From: Hyphomicrobiales bacterium
Lineage (GTDB): Bacteria > Pseudomonadota > Alphaproteobacteria > Rhizobiales > Xanthobacteraceae
Assembly (NCBI GenBank): GCA_003164375.1
Contig: PLTE01000065.1
Coordinates: forward strand, 6,907 to 25,910
Length of the DNA: 19,004 bases
Direction of reading: 5' to 3'
Below, piece by piece: positions 1 through 7,309 of the stretch; the stretch's first letter is position 1; each line of letters opens with the position of its first letter. Both the position numbers and the translations under genes were made by a program. Under the pieces are notes generated by a model. It made no database searches. It was not told the origin of the DNA and worked only from the letters and a program-made list of their open reading frames with translations.

Positions 1-39
1 GTGCGGCGGCTCTATCTGGGCGAGGAGTTCAGACTTTAA
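1..39 (+). CDS. lptB: LptB C-terminus (partial; LPS export ABC ATPase)
   Basis: The first 12 codons read VRRLYLGEEFRL and then TAA. This matches the typical C-terminal tail of LptB, the cytoplasmic ATPase of the LptB2FGC lipopolysaccharide transporter. The gene enters from the left edge, so only its tail is visible. The identification rests on this short tail and on position: lptB directly precedes rpoN in most proteobacteria, and rpoN starts 104 bp downstream here. Confidence 0.75.
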   Translation: MRRLYLGEEFRL

Positions 40-143
40 TCGTCAACCCAAATCGGGTAGCGACACGGCCGATAAATTGCTGTAAGGGAGGAAGCAAGAA
101 TCGGACCAATTTAGCCTAAATCACAGCAGTAATCAGTCCCTCT

Positions 144-1667
144 ATGGCTCTTTCACAAAGACTCCAGCTCCGGCAGAGCCAAGCGTTGGTGATGACGCCC
201 CAGCTGATGCAGGCCATCAAGCTGCTGCAGCTCTCCAACCTCGACCTGGTCGCCTACGTAGAAGCCGAACTTGAGCGTAATCCGCTGCTCGACAACAGCA
301 CCGAAACCGAGCCCGCGCCGGGTACGCCGGACACCACGCCAACGCCGGAGATGCAAGGCGTAAACGGCGAAGCCTATAACGGCAGTGACGGCGAACCGAA
401 CGGTCGCGATAACGACGAACGGCCGGACAATCGCATTGACGACACGTCCGCCGACGATGCGGAGCCGCCCCAGCCGCGCGCTGCGGACGGTCCGGCCGGC
501 TATTCGGAATGGGCCGGCACTGGGTCCGGCGGTCGCGATGACGGCGAGTATAATCTCGAAGCCTTCGTTTCCGCCGAAACTACGCTCGCCGACTGGCTAC
601 GCGAGCAGTTGACGCTCGCCATCGTCGATCCCGTGCGCCGCATGATCGGTCAGTACCTCATCGACCTCGTCGACGAGGCCGGATATCTGACGAGCGATCT
701 CGCCGACGTGGCGGAAAAGCTCGGCGCCAGCGTGGCCGAAGTCAAAGCCGTTCTCGCCATCCTGCAAACATTCGATCCGGCCGGAATTTGCGCGCACGAT
801 CTCGCTGAATGTTTGGCAATCCAACTCAAGGAGAAAGACCGCTACGATCCCGCCATGCAGGCGCTGGTCACGCGGCTCGATCTGTTGGCGCGGCGGGATT
901 TCGCTCAGCTTAAGAAGATCTGCGGCGTCGGCGATGAGGATCTCACCGACATGATCGCCGAAATTCGTCACCTCAATCCGAAGCCCGGTCTCGCATTCGG
1001 CTCCGCGATCGTGCAGCCGATCGTGCCGGACGTTTTTGTGCGCCCGGCGCCGCATGGCGCCTGGCTGGTCGAGCTTAATTCCGACACGCTGCCTAAGGTT
1101 CTGGTCAACCAGTCTTACTACGCCGAGGTTTCGGCCACCGCCCGGCGCGACACCGACAAATCCTATCTCGCCGAATGCCTGCAAAGCGCCACTTGGCTGG
1201 TTCGCGCCCTCGACCAGCGCGCCCGTACCATCCTCAAAGTCTCCAATGAAATCGTGCGCCAGCAGGATGCGTTCTTCGCCCACGGCGTGCAGCATCTGCG
1301 TCCACTCAATCTCAAGACCGTCGCCGAAGCCATCGGCATGCATGAATCCACCGTATCCCGCGTCACCGCCAATAAATATATGGCCACCAACCGCGGTATC
1401 TTTGAATTAAAATACTTCTTCACATCGTCGATCGCGGCTTCGCACGGCGGCGAGGCGCACTCCGCGGAAGCCGTGCGCCACCGCATCAAACAATTGATCG
1501 ATTCCGAAAGTTCCGGCGACATCTTATCGGACGACACGATCGTCGAGAAGCTGCGCGAGGCCGGCATCGACATCGCGCGGCGCACCGTGGCGAAGTACCG
1601 CGAAGCCATGCGCATTCCTTCGTCGGTGCAGCGGCGGCGAGAAAAACAGGGCGCCGCGGCGAATTAA
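144..1667 (+). CDS. rpoN: RNA polymerase sigma-54 factor RpoN
   Basis: Sigma-54 directs RNA polymerase to -24/-12 promoters and needs an AAA+ activator to open DNA. The 507-residue protein has the full family layout. The glutamine/leucine-rich region I is at residues 1-50 (LRQSQALVMTPQLMQAIKLL), an acidic low-complexity region II at about 50-135, the core-binding region after that, the helix-turn-helix near 405-430 (ESTVSRVTANKY), and the RpoN box ARRTVAKYRE at 478-487. Length is normal. The ATG at 144 begins the canonical N-terminus, although no good Shine-Dalgarno sequence sits directly before it; a GGGAGG lies far upstream near 88. It follows lptB and precedes hpf and ptsN, the classic rpoN cluster linking nitrogen and carbon regulation. 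Confidence 0.98.
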   Translation: MALSQRLQLRQSQALVMTPQLMQAIKLLQLSNLDLVAYVEAELERNPLLDNSTETEPAPGTPDTTPTPEMQGVNGEAYNGSDGEPNGRDNDERPDNRIDDTSADDAEPPQPRAADGPAGYSEWAGTGSGGRDDGEYNLEAFVSAETTLADWLREQLTLAIVDPVRRMIGQYLIDLVDEAGYLTSDLADVAEKLGASVAEVKAVLAILQTFDPAGICAHDLAECLAIQLKEKDRYDPAMQALVTRLDLLARRDFAQLKKICGVGDEDLTDMIAEIRHLNPKPGLAFGSAIVQPIVPDVFVRPAPHGAWLVELNSDTLPKVLVNQSYYAEVSATARRDTDKSYLAECLQSATWLVRALDQRARTILKVSNEIVRQQDAFFAHGVQHLRPLNLKTVAEAIGMHESTVSRVTANKYMATNRGIFELKYFFTSSIAASHGGEAHSAEAVRHRIKQLIDSESSGDILSDDTIVEKLREAGIDIARRTVAKYREAMRIPSSVQRRREKQGAAAN

Positions 1668-1713
1668 ACGCGATCGACGCCAGTAGGCATACAGGATCGT
1701 CCGGGGTGTCGCG

Positions 1714-1742
1714 TTGACTCCGTCTTTGCCAATGCCTAGCTC
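1714..1742 (+). promoter_or_regulatory. Possible sigma-70-type promoter for hpf
   Basis: TTGACT at 1714-1719 is followed after 17 bp by TAGCTC at 1737-1742, about 40 bp before the hpf start. The -35 is close to consensus but the -10 is weak. It may allow hpf and ptsN to be transcribed independently of rpoN. Confidence 0.3.
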
Positions 1743-1784
1743 GAATGCAGCGGCTTAAGCGAGTTCTTCAAAAAAGAGGCCATT

Positions 1785-2387
1785 ATGCCATTTCGCGTGT
1801 CAGGAAAAAATCTCGACCTCGGCGACGCTTTGCGCGAGCGCATCAGCGCCCGGATCGCCGAGACAGTGAGCAAGTATTTCGACGGCGGCTATTCCGGACA
1901 TGTCACGTTGGCGCGGGACGGCTTCGGGTTCCGCACCGAATGCGCCGTTCATCTGGATTCGAAGATCACGCTGCACACCGAAGGTTTGGCGCCGGACGCA
2001 TACGCGAGCGCCGATCAGGCGGCATTGCGAATTGAAAAGCGGCTGCGCCGTTATCATCGGCGGCTGAAGGATCGTCGTCCCGAGCGCGGCGAGAGTTGGG
2101 CCGCGGTCGACGCCGCGAGCTATGTCATCGCCGCCCCGGAACATGACGGCGAAATCGAGGTCGACGCCTTCACGCCCGTCATCATCGCCGAATCCACCAC
2201 GACCTTGAAACAACTCTCGGTCAGCGACGCGGTGACGGAACTCGACATGACCGGCGCTCCTGTACTGGTGTTCCGGCACGCCGCCCATGGCGGCGTCAAC
2301 ATCGTCTACCGCCGCGCCGATGGACATTTCGGCTGGATCGATCCGCCGGCCCTGGCGCGCGACTTGGCGCCCGTGGATGCCCATTGA
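1785..2387 (+). CDS. hpf: Ribosome hibernation promoting factor, long form
   Basis: Long-form HPF binds the 30S decoding region in stationary phase and dimerises ribosomes into inactive 100S particles. The 200-residue length is that of the long form. Residues 1-105 form the S30AE/RaiA-type domain (MPFRVSGKNLDLGDALRER at the start, basic KRLRRYHRRLKDRR at its end). Residues about 140-198 form the C-terminal dimerisation domain, with the typical SVSDAVTELDMTGAPVLVF and GHFGWIDP segments. The ATG is preceded by AAGAGG at a good distance. It lies 117 bp after rpoN, its usual position. A 135-bp gap then leads to ptsN. Confidence 0.95.
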   Translation: MPFRVSGKNLDLGDALRERISARIAETVSKYFDGGYSGHVTLARDGFGFRTECAVHLDSKITLHTEGLAPDAYASADQAALRIEKRLRRYHRRLKDRRPERGESWAAVDAASYVIAAPEHDGEIEVDAFTPVIIAESTTTLKQLSVSDAVTELDMTGAPVLVFRHAAHGGVNIVYRRADGHFGWIDPPALARDLAPVDAH

Positions 2388-2522
2388 CGTTGTTGCAGCG
2401 GCTCCCTATGGTCCGCCGCGCTCGACCGTGATCTAACATTGTACGCACCGATTTTCGGAAAAGATCACGCTCAAACAGATACTTAGCGGTTGGCAAAAAG
2501 CCTCGCTCCTCAGGTTCCATTC

Positions 2523-2984
2523 ATGCCGCTTACCGATTTGGTTGCGCCCAACGCAATCCTCCCGGCGCTCAAGGTCAACAGCAAAAAGCAAGTGCTGCAG
2601 GAACTTGCGGCACGCGCGGCGATGCTCAGCGGCCAGAACGAGCGCGCCATCTTCGACATTCTGATGCAGCGCGAGAAACTCGGCTCGACTGCGATCGGCA
2701 ATGGCATCGCCATTCCCCACGGCAAGATGGCGACGCTCACCCGGCTGTTCGGATTATTTGCGCGGCTGGATCGGCCGGTCGACTTCGAGGCCCTCGACAA
2801 CCAGCCGGTCGATCTCGTTTTCTTGTTGCTTGCTCCCGAGGGCGCCGGCGCCGACCACCTTAAAGCGCTCGCCCGCATTGCGCGGCTGCTTCGCGATCCC
2901 AATGTGACGCACAAGCTGCGCGCCTCACACGACGCCGAATCGCTTTACGCAGTCTTGGCCATGCCGTCGGCGTCCGCGGCATAA
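2523..2984 (+). CDS. ptsN: PTS nitrogen-regulatory EIIA protein PtsN
   Basis: EIIA-Ntr is the terminal phosphoacceptor of the PtsP-NPr-PtsN chain, which regulates potassium transport, nitrogen metabolism and sensor kinases rather than importing sugar. The 153-residue protein is one EIIA domain. It has the family's opening (MPLTDLVAPNAIL) and the active-site motif GNGIAIPHGK, with phosphorylatable His66. The ATG at 2523 gives the normal family length; an in-frame TTG at 2490 would add 11 residues that do not look conserved. The Shine-Dalgarno is weak. The gene completes the lptB-rpoN-hpf-ptsN set. I see no kinase or NPr gene nearby. Confidence 0.95.
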   Translation: MPLTDLVAPNAILPALKVNSKKQVLQELAARAAMLSGQNERAIFDILMQREKLGSTAIGNGIAIPHGKMATLTRLFGLFARLDRPVDFEALDNQPVDLVFLLLAPEGAGADHLKALARIARLLRDPNVTHKLRASHDAESLYAVLAMPSASAA

Positions 2985-3019
2985 CTACGGCCGGAATCGG
3001 GTATCGGCGGTCAGCAATC

Positions 3020-3054
3020 AAAAAGGGGCCCGCTACGGCATCGTCGCTGCCCCC
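3020..3054 (-). terminator. Intrinsic terminator of the hsp20-DUF1150 operon
   Basis: Read on the minus strand, GGGGC (3053-3049) pairs with GCCCC (3029-3025). An inner, imperfect GCGAC/GUAGC stem lies between them, and a run of five T follows immediately (3024-3020). It lies about 35 bp after the DUF1150 stop. The T-run is on the minus-strand side only, so it serves that operon better than the convergent ptsN. Confidence 0.6.
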
Positions 3055-3089
3055 AAAAGCTCGGACGACTGATCACCGATCCTGAACGC

Positions 3090-3377
3090 TCAGTGCAGGC
3101 TCACGGTTTCGAGCTCCTGGCTCCAAGCATTGGCGACGGCAGCCTCGCGACTGTCGGTCAGCATGATCGGCGTCCCATCGGCGGCGTGCAGTGCGAACAG
3201 CGTCTGACCGGGTGCCAGCTCGGGCATCTGCGCCTGCGGGAAGAGCGCGTGAACGTCCTCGGAGCGCACCGTTCTCACATAGGCGATACGGCCGTCGCCG
3301 AGATGGGCGAGCGCTTCGGCAGACAGGTCGATCTTGGCTTCGGTTCGGTTCATAACGTTGGTCATATCGTTCGTCAT
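3090..3377 (-). CDS. DUF1150 family protein
   Basis: This 95-residue protein (MTNDMTNVMNRTEAKIDLS at the start) resembles the DUF1150 family, small alphaproteobacterial proteins of unknown function usually encoded just downstream of a small heat-shock gene. Recognisable parts are LAHLGDGRIAYVRTVRSEDV and the segment on use of a name-like ADGTPIMLTDSREAAVANA near the C-terminus. I chose the ATG at 3377 because AGAGGAG lies about 8 nt before it; an earlier in-frame ATG at 3431 would overlap the hsp20 stop and lacks such a site. The gap to hsp20 is 44 bp with no terminator, so the two are probably co-transcribed and co-induced by heat. Its role is unknown. Confidence 0.8.
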   Translation of the reverse strand: MTNDMTNVMNRTEAKIDLSAEALAHLGDGRIAYVRTVRSEDVHALFPQAQMPELAPGQTLFALHAADGTPIMLTDSREAAVANAWSQELETVSLH

Positions 3378-3421
3378 GGCGCTCGACTCCTCTTTTGGCT
3401 GGTCGAGTCCTACCGGTTTCC

Positions 3422-3847
3422 TTAATCGCATTCTTTGATTGAGATCGATTTAACGATGCGCTCGGGCTGGGGGCGCACCAAGTCGATCGACAACAATCCA
3501 TTCTTCAAGTCCGCACCCAGCACCTCCATGCCGTCCGCCAGCACGAAAGTACGCTGGAATTGGCGCGCGGCGATGCCGCGATGGATGTATTGCCGGGTTT
3601 TATCGTCCTGCTGGCGGCCGCGAATGACGAGCTGACTTTCCTCTATACTGACATCGAGTTGGTCGCGGGTAAAACCCGCTACCGCTAGGGTAATGCGCAA
3701 CCGCTCGGGACTGTTCCCATCGCGTGGCACGCGTTCGATATTGTAGGGGGGATAGCCCTCGGCGGCTTTACCGACCCGATCGAGCACCCGCTCGATCTCG
3801 TCGAAGCCAAGCAAGAAGGGACTCGAAAGCGAGGAAACCCTGGACAT
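3422..3847 (-). CDS. Small heat-shock protein, Hsp20/alpha-crystallin family
   Basis: Small heat-shock proteins are ATP-independent holdases that keep unfolding proteins soluble for later refolding. The 141-residue protein has a short N-terminal arm, an alpha-crystallin domain at about 35-128 (PYNIERVPRDG, ITLAVAGFTRDQLDVSIEE, GLLSIDLVRP), and a C-terminal I-S-I motif at residues 135-137 of the kind used to build oligomers. It resembles the rhizobial class A IbpA-like proteins. The ATG sits 9 nt after an AAGGA that is buried in a hairpin, and a sigma-32-like promoter lies upstream; both are listed separately. It is the first gene of a two-gene operon with the DUF1150 gene. Confidence 0.95.
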   Translation of the reverse strand: MSRVSSLSSPFLLGFDEIERVLDRVGKAAEGYPPYNIERVPRDGNSPERLRITLAVAGFTRDQLDVSIEESQLVIRGRQQDDKTRQYIHRGIAARQFQRTFVLADGMEVLGADLKNGLLSIDLVRPQPERIVKSISIKECD

Positions 3848-3925
3848 GATTCAAAGTCCTTTATAAGCGACTTTGCGGGGCCCGACCGGCACCCCGACCG
3901 ACCGCACGGTATAGCCATGCGACCT
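3848..3925 (-). promoter_or_regulatory. ROSE-type RNA thermometer in the hsp20 5' UTR
   Basis: The untranslated leader can fold into three hairpins. The one next to the gene spans 3875-3852. Arms CAAAGUC (3875-3869) and GACUUUG (3858-3852) pair perfectly, CUU (3867-3865) pairs with AAG (3861-3859) across an AUA loop, and the single G at 3868 bulges opposite the Shine-Dalgarno AAGGA (3861-3857). A bulged G facing the ribosome site is the hallmark of ROSE elements, which repress translation of rhizobial small heat-shock genes at normal temperature and melt on heating. Two upstream hairpins have arms at 3920-3915/3909-3904 and 3894-3888/3882-3877. Folding was judged by eye. Confidence 0.8.
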
Positions 3926-3931
3926 TCCCTG

Positions 3932-3960
3932 ATATGGCGATGCCGGCGAAAGCGTTCAAG
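3932..3960 (-). promoter_or_regulatory. Sigma-32 (RpoH)-like heat-shock promoter
   Basis: On the minus strand CTTGAA (3960-3955) is followed by exactly 17 bp and then CCATAT (3937-3932). This fits the alphaproteobacterial RpoH consensus (CTTG, 17-18 bp, CYTATNT-like). Transcription would begin near 3925 and give a leader of about 78 nt, the size of the ROSE leader described next to it. Confidence 0.75.
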
Positions 3961-3995
3961 AAGCGCAACTCGGCCAAGGCGAACGCCAAACGCGG

Positions 3996-4628
3996 TTACG
4001 GAAGTTCAAGCGGCCCCGGCATAGCGCGTTCGGCCTCGGCGATAAGCTGCGCTTCGTGCCGATGCACGAAAACGCCCCCGACGATAAAAATAACCACCGT
4101 GGCAAGCACGAAAAATATCACGAGCGGGGCCTCCAGGCGCTCGAATTCGCGTCCGAGCGCATAGGCGGCGTAGCCATAGAGTACCGCCCAGATAAAGGAG
4201 CCGACCGCATTGGCGAATAGAAAACCGCGCCACGGCATGACATTGGCCCCGGCAAAAATCCCGGCGAAAGTTCGCAGCACCGGCACGAATTGCGCGAAGA
4301 AGACGATTTTGCCGCCGTGGCGCAGAAACAGATACTGCCCGAGTTTTATCCGGCTCTTGGTCATCCGCACATAATTGCCGTAGCGCAGCAACAGCCAATA
4401 GCCGTATTCATGACCGAGAACGTAACCGATCATGCGACCGACGGTTGCCGCAGCCGCGGTCGTCAGGATCACCGAGACGATGTTGAGATCGTGCTTGGTG
4501 CCGGCATAGATCGCCGCCGCGAGCAACGCGGTTTCCCCCGGCAGCGGAATGCCGACGCATTCCAGGCCGACAATGATGGCCACTGTCAGCAACCCGTAGG
4601 CGTGAATGAGGTGGCCGATAAGGTGCAT
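3996..4628 (-). CDS. DedA family inner-membrane protein (VTT/SNARE-associated domain)
   Basis: DedA proteins are polytopic inner-membrane proteins; members such as UptA recycle the undecaprenyl-phosphate or phospholipid carriers by flipping them. The 210-residue protein has several hydrophobic segments and the family signatures: ECVGIPLPGE near residues 23-32 (the acidic-PxPGE re-entrant motif) and FVPVLRTFAGIFAGANVM near 113-130, with the essential arginine in VLRTFAG. The ATG at 4628 directly starts the first hydrophobic segment, and its ribosome site is weak. A 21-codon remnant reading frame and a possible promoter lie upstream. The substrate of this particular member cannot be told from sequence. 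Confidence 0.9.
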   Translation of the reverse strand: MHLIGHLIHAYGLLTVAIIVGLECVGIPLPGETALLAAAIYAGTKHDLNIVSVILTTAAAATVGRMIGYVLGHEYGYWLLLRYGNYVRMTKSRIKLGQYLFLRHGGKIVFFAQFVPVLRTFAGIFAGANVMPWRGFLFANAVGSFIWAVLYGYAAYALGREFERLEAPLVIFFVLATVVIFIVGGVFVHRHEAQLIAEAERAMPGPLELP

Positions 4629-4684
4629 CTAACCCGGCAACGATCGCATGTCCGCTGGTCCCAGAGCTTGGCCGTGTTCGTTCG

Positions 4685-4750
4685 CTAGCCCGACGTCTGG
4701 GTGAACGCAAGATCGAAGACCTTGAGCGCAATGTGAACGATACGCGGCAT
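4685..4750 (-). pseudogene. Truncated VOC (glyoxalase-fold) gene remnant / leader ORF
   Basis: A 21-codon frame starts MPRIVHIALKVFDLAF and ends in TAG. Its first 13 residues look like the start of a VOC-superfamily protein (RIVHIALKVxDL is the first beta strand and loop), and it has a good AGGAGA site before its ATG. The reading frame then collapses. The stop lies 56 bp before the dedA start on the same strand, so the remnant now sits in the dedA leader. It may be a decayed gene or a translated leader peptide. Confidence 0.45.
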
Positions 4751-4843
4751 GGTCGTCTCCTGCATGAGTCGGAAGTCTTGGTAGCAAAGCCTTGGTTGCA
4801 ATGCCGCTTTTGAAAGATCGCCTCCGGCGGTTTCGGTGGTGTT

Positions 4844-4849
4844 ATTATA
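4844..4849 (-). promoter_or_regulatory. Possible -10 element upstream of the VOC remnant and dedA
   Basis: On the minus strand the hexamer is a perfect TATAAT, about 95 bp before the remnant ATG at 4750. I find no convincing -35 at 16-18 bp spacing. The rest of the gap 4751-5007 holds one notable item, a GGCTTG-GCAA-CAAGCC hairpin with a GNRA-type loop at 4874-4889. Confidence 0.3.
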
Positions 4850-5007
4850 GAGGATTTTTCGGCTTGGCGACACGGCTTGGCAACAAGCCTTTGGCGGCAC
4901 GTCGTAACCCGGTGACGATGACGCGGCGATGGCGCTCGGCTTGATTCGGGATTACAAAGGGATAGACGATACCGTGGCGCACGCGAAGACTGAGGGCAGT
5001 ACGATCG

Positions 5008-5433
5008 ATGAGTGGTGGTGGGGCTTTGCGCGCGAGCCTTTTTCTAGGTTTGGCGCTCGTGCTCAGCGCCTGTGGCTCTCATCATTGGCTTGACGCGGAT
5101 AATCCCGGCGACGACAGGATCAACGCATATCCTGCGAAATATAAATCCGACATCCTGTCCGCGATGCACGCCTACCTGAATGATCCGACCGGCATCCGCG
5201 ACGCTGCTATCACCGAACCGGCATTGAAACCGAACGGCAATGGCTCGAACACGCGCTACATCGTCTGTCTCAAGTTCAATGCGAAAAAGAACGCCAGCGA
5301 ATATGCCAGCATGAAGGAGATCGCCGCCAGCTTCCTCGCCGGCCGGTTTGATCAGTTCATCGAGACGCCGAAGGAGCAATGCGCCGGCGCCGTCTATCTG
5401 CCGTTCCCGGAGCTGCAAAATCTGCCGCCGTAG
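5008..5433 (+). CDS. Putative lipoprotein of unknown function
   Basis: This 141-residue protein begins with a lipoprotein signal peptide. A hydrophobic stretch (LFLGLALVLSAC) ends in the lipobox LSAC, with lipidation expected at Cys22 and then GSHHWLDAD. The mature part is small and globular-looking, with two further cysteines at about 89 and 129 that could form a disulfide in the periplasm (VCLKF and EQCAG). I do not recognise a named domain; similar short lipoproteins are common in Bradyrhizobium-type genomes. The ATG at 5008 has a weak AGGG upstream. The next gene on this strand, also exported, starts 168 bp later. Confidence 0.75.
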   Translation: MSGGGALRASLFLGLALVLSACGSHHWLDADNPGDDRINAYPAKYKSDILSAMHAYLNDPTGIRDAAITEPALKPNGNGSNTRYIVCLKFNAKKNASEYASMKEIAASFLAGRFDQFIETPKEQCAGAVYLPFPELQNLPP

Positions 5434-5601
5434 CTTTTCGCTTGAGTATAATCTGTCGGGGGCGCCTGTATCCAAACTCCGGATCAAGGCCGCGGCTACG
5501 TTTTCGCCGTCGCGCTCGATCAAATTCTTGCCGTGAATAACCTTGAAAGTCGGCGTATTATTGGCTTCAAATCTCGTTTTTACGCCAGCACGGGATCGTC
5601 C

Positions 5602-6087
5602 ATGAAGCGCCAAGGATCAGCGATAAAGCTCGCGCGGATTGCGGCCTCGGCCGTAGCGCTCTGGGCCTTGTCGATGCCGTATGCCACGGCGGCGCCCGCA
5701 CTTGCCGAGACCAACGTCAATCTTCGGGCCGGCCCAGGAACGACCTACAATGTCATCACCACCATTTCAGGCGGCGCCGCGATCGACGTCATCGGCTGCA
5801 GCGGCCAATGGTGCCAAGTCACCTGGCAGGGACAGAGCGGCTACGTGATCGCGACCAGCATCGACCAGGGCGGACCTGAAGGAATGCCTGCTGGAGGACC
5901 GCCTCCCGGAGCAGGGGGACCCGGCGGTCCCGCTGCCGCCTATCCGGGAGGGCCGCCGCAACCGGGCTACTATCCGCCCGGCTACGTGGTGCCGCCCGAC
6001 TACTACGGGCCGCCACCCTCTTACGGCCCTTACCCCAATTATTACGGCTACGGCCCATATTATGGTGGATGGCACCGACACTGGTAA
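5602..6087 (+). CDS. Exported bacterial SH3-domain protein with Pro/Gly/Tyr-rich tail
   Basis: The 161-residue protein has a Sec signal peptide (residues 1 to about 30, ending YATAAPALA) and one bacterial SH3 domain at about 35-88. The domain shows the usual VNLRAGPGTTYNVI start and QWCQVTWQGQSGYV end, with two cysteines (CSGQWC) that may pair. From about 90 to the end the chain is almost only Pro, Gly and Tyr (repeated PPGY, YYG, GPYP) and finishes GGWHRHW. SH3b domains often bind peptidoglycan or cell-surface peptides, so a periplasmic or envelope role is likely. I chose the ATG at 5602 because the signal peptide starts there; an upstream GTG at 5533 would add 23 unsuitable residues. Confidence 0.85.
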   Translation: MKRQGSAIKLARIAASAVALWALSMPYATAAPALAETNVNLRAGPGTTYNVITTISGGAAIDVIGCSGQWCQVTWQGQSGYVIATSIDQGGPEGMPAGGPPPGAGGPGGPAAAYPGGPPQPGYYPPGYVVPPDYYGPPPSYGPYPNYYGYGPYYGGWHRHW

Positions 6088-6101
6088 GCCGACGCGCCTG
6101 C

Positions 6102-6239
6102 TTAATCACGCGTTTCGACGTGAAAGCACCCGATAAAGATTGGTGCGAGCACCACACCAGGCGCAATATTAATGATGAGGCCGGAGAAGATCGCATATGA
6201 ACCGGCAATGATTTTGCCAATTGATTTCGCGTCATCCAA
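6102..6239 (-). CDS. Possible 45-residue membrane peptide (uncertain)
   Basis: In the 342-bp gap between the SH3 gene and the VOC gene, a minus-strand frame from a TTG codon encodes a short chain. It is one long hydrophobic helix (IIAGSYAIFSGLIINIAPGV, then VLAPIFIGCF) flanked by a charged start and the end HVETRD. No clear ribosome site or ATG is present. It could equally be the decayed 3' end of a lost membrane-protein gene. I see nothing else of note in this gap. Confidence 0.2.
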   Translation of the reverse strand: MDDAKSIGKIIAGSYAIFSGLIINIAPGVVLAPIFIGCFHVETRD

Positions 6240-6429
6240 GACACGTCTGCTTTCGGCTGCCGAAGTGGAAATTCATTCTCGCGGCGCTCTGCTCATCCAA
6301 GTTTCCGTCGATGCGGGACAGCCGTCAAACCACCCGGCAGCCAAAAATTCAACATTTTGAAGAGTGGTTGAGCGCACGGGGGACCGCGCTTAGTATTGGG
6401 TCGGGTAGGAACGCTCCGAGGATATCGCA

Positions 6430-7305
6430 ATGCTGGAACGACACTACGACCGCGCCGGGCAGGATATCGGCAACATCATCAATCTCGGCCACGTCAATGT
6501 CCAAATCGACGATCAGCACGTGGCGACGCGTTATTATGTCACCGGGCTCGGGCTGACGCGCGATCCATTCCTCAATACCGGCGCGGGGAACATGTGGATC
6601 AATGTCGGTATGAGCCAATTCCACCTGCCGATGGGAACGCCCGAGACCTTGCGCGGCGTTATCGGGCTCGTGGCGCCGAACCGCGAGGCACTGCTCGACC
6701 GACTGACCCATGTGCGTAAGGCACTCCACGGCACCAAGTTCGATTTCCGCGAAAGCAACGATTGCGTCGAGACGATTTGTCCGTGGGGCAACCGTATCGC
6801 TGTGCACACACCGGACGAGGCGCGCTTCGGCCGCATCGCGCTCGGCATGCCCTATGTCCGCTTCGACGTCCGCCCCGACACCGCCGCACGCATCGCTCGC
6901 TTTTATCGCGAGGTGCTGCACGCCCCCTCCAGCGTCATCAAGAACGGCAGTGGTCCCGAGGCGCGCGTACAGGTCGGCGAGAAGCAATATTTTTATTTCC
7001 GCGAGACCGACGCGCCGGAGCAGCCCTACGATCGCCATCACGTGCAGATCTATGTCTCCGATTTCTCCGGCCCGCATCGCCGGCTCAAGGAGCTTGGCCT
7101 GATTACGATGGAGGCCAACGAGTACGAGTACCGTTTCCAGGACGTAATCGATCTCGATAGTCGCGAAGTCCTATTCACCATCGACCACGAGACGCGCAGC
7201 CAGACCAATCCGATGTACGGCCGTCCGCTGGTCAACCGCAATCCGGCGCAGACCAATACCGACTACAGACCCGGCCACGATAGCATGTCATGGGCGATGT
7301 CGTGA
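6430..7305 (+). CDS. Two-domain VOC (glyoxalase/dioxygenase-fold) protein
   Basis: The 291-residue protein contains two tandem vicinal-oxygen-chelate modules. The first is at about 18-130 (IINLGHVNVQIDD, then QFHLPMG and NRIAVHTPD). The second is at about 140-255 (MPYVRFDVRPDTA, then HHVQIYVSDFSGPHRRL and EVLFTIDHE). VOC enzymes use a metal held by His/Glu residues for isomerisation, ring cleavage or lyase reactions; the size is like that of extradiol-type dioxygenases, but the reaction cannot be assigned. GAGGA lies 8 nt before the ATG. The stop is 4 nt before the next gene, a FAD aromatic hydroxylase, so the two are almost certainly one operon and may act on the same aromatic or heterocyclic compound. 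Confidence 0.85.
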   Translation: MLERHYDRAGQDIGNIINLGHVNVQIDDQHVATRYYVTGLGLTRDPFLNTGAGNMWINVGMSQFHLPMGTPETLRGVIGLVAPNREALLDRLTHVRKALHGTKFDFRESNDCVETICPWGNRIAVHTPDEARFGRIALGMPYVRFDVRPDTAARIARFYREVLHAPSSVIKNGSGPEARVQVGEKQYFYFRETDAPEQPYDRHHVQIYVSDFSGPHRRLKELGLITMEANEYEYRFQDVIDLDSREVLFTIDHETRSQTNPMYGRPLVNRNPAQTNTDYRPGHDSMSWAMS

Positions 7306-7309
7306 CGTT

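Noticed and set aside
597..1343. 248-codon minus-strand frame within rpoN
   Set aside because: Antisense shadow of the well-supported sigma-54 gene, with no domain of its own.
2490..2510. Sigma-54 (-24/-12) promoter before ptsN
   Set aside because: TGGCA is present, but no GC lies at the required 10-bp spacing from the GG, so the element does not fit.
3934..4164. Lys/Ala-rich 76-codon plus-strand frame
   Set aside because: It overlaps the hsp20 heat-shock promoter and then runs antisense to the 3' end of dedA; no ribosome site, and only low-complexity composition suggests a protein.
5434..5613. Minus-strand frame with protein-like composition (KTRFEANNTPTFKVIHGKNL)
   Set aside because: It looks coding over about 55 residues, but it continues antisense into the lipoprotein gene, has no clear start with a ribosome site, and I recognise no family. 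It may be a decayed gene fragment.
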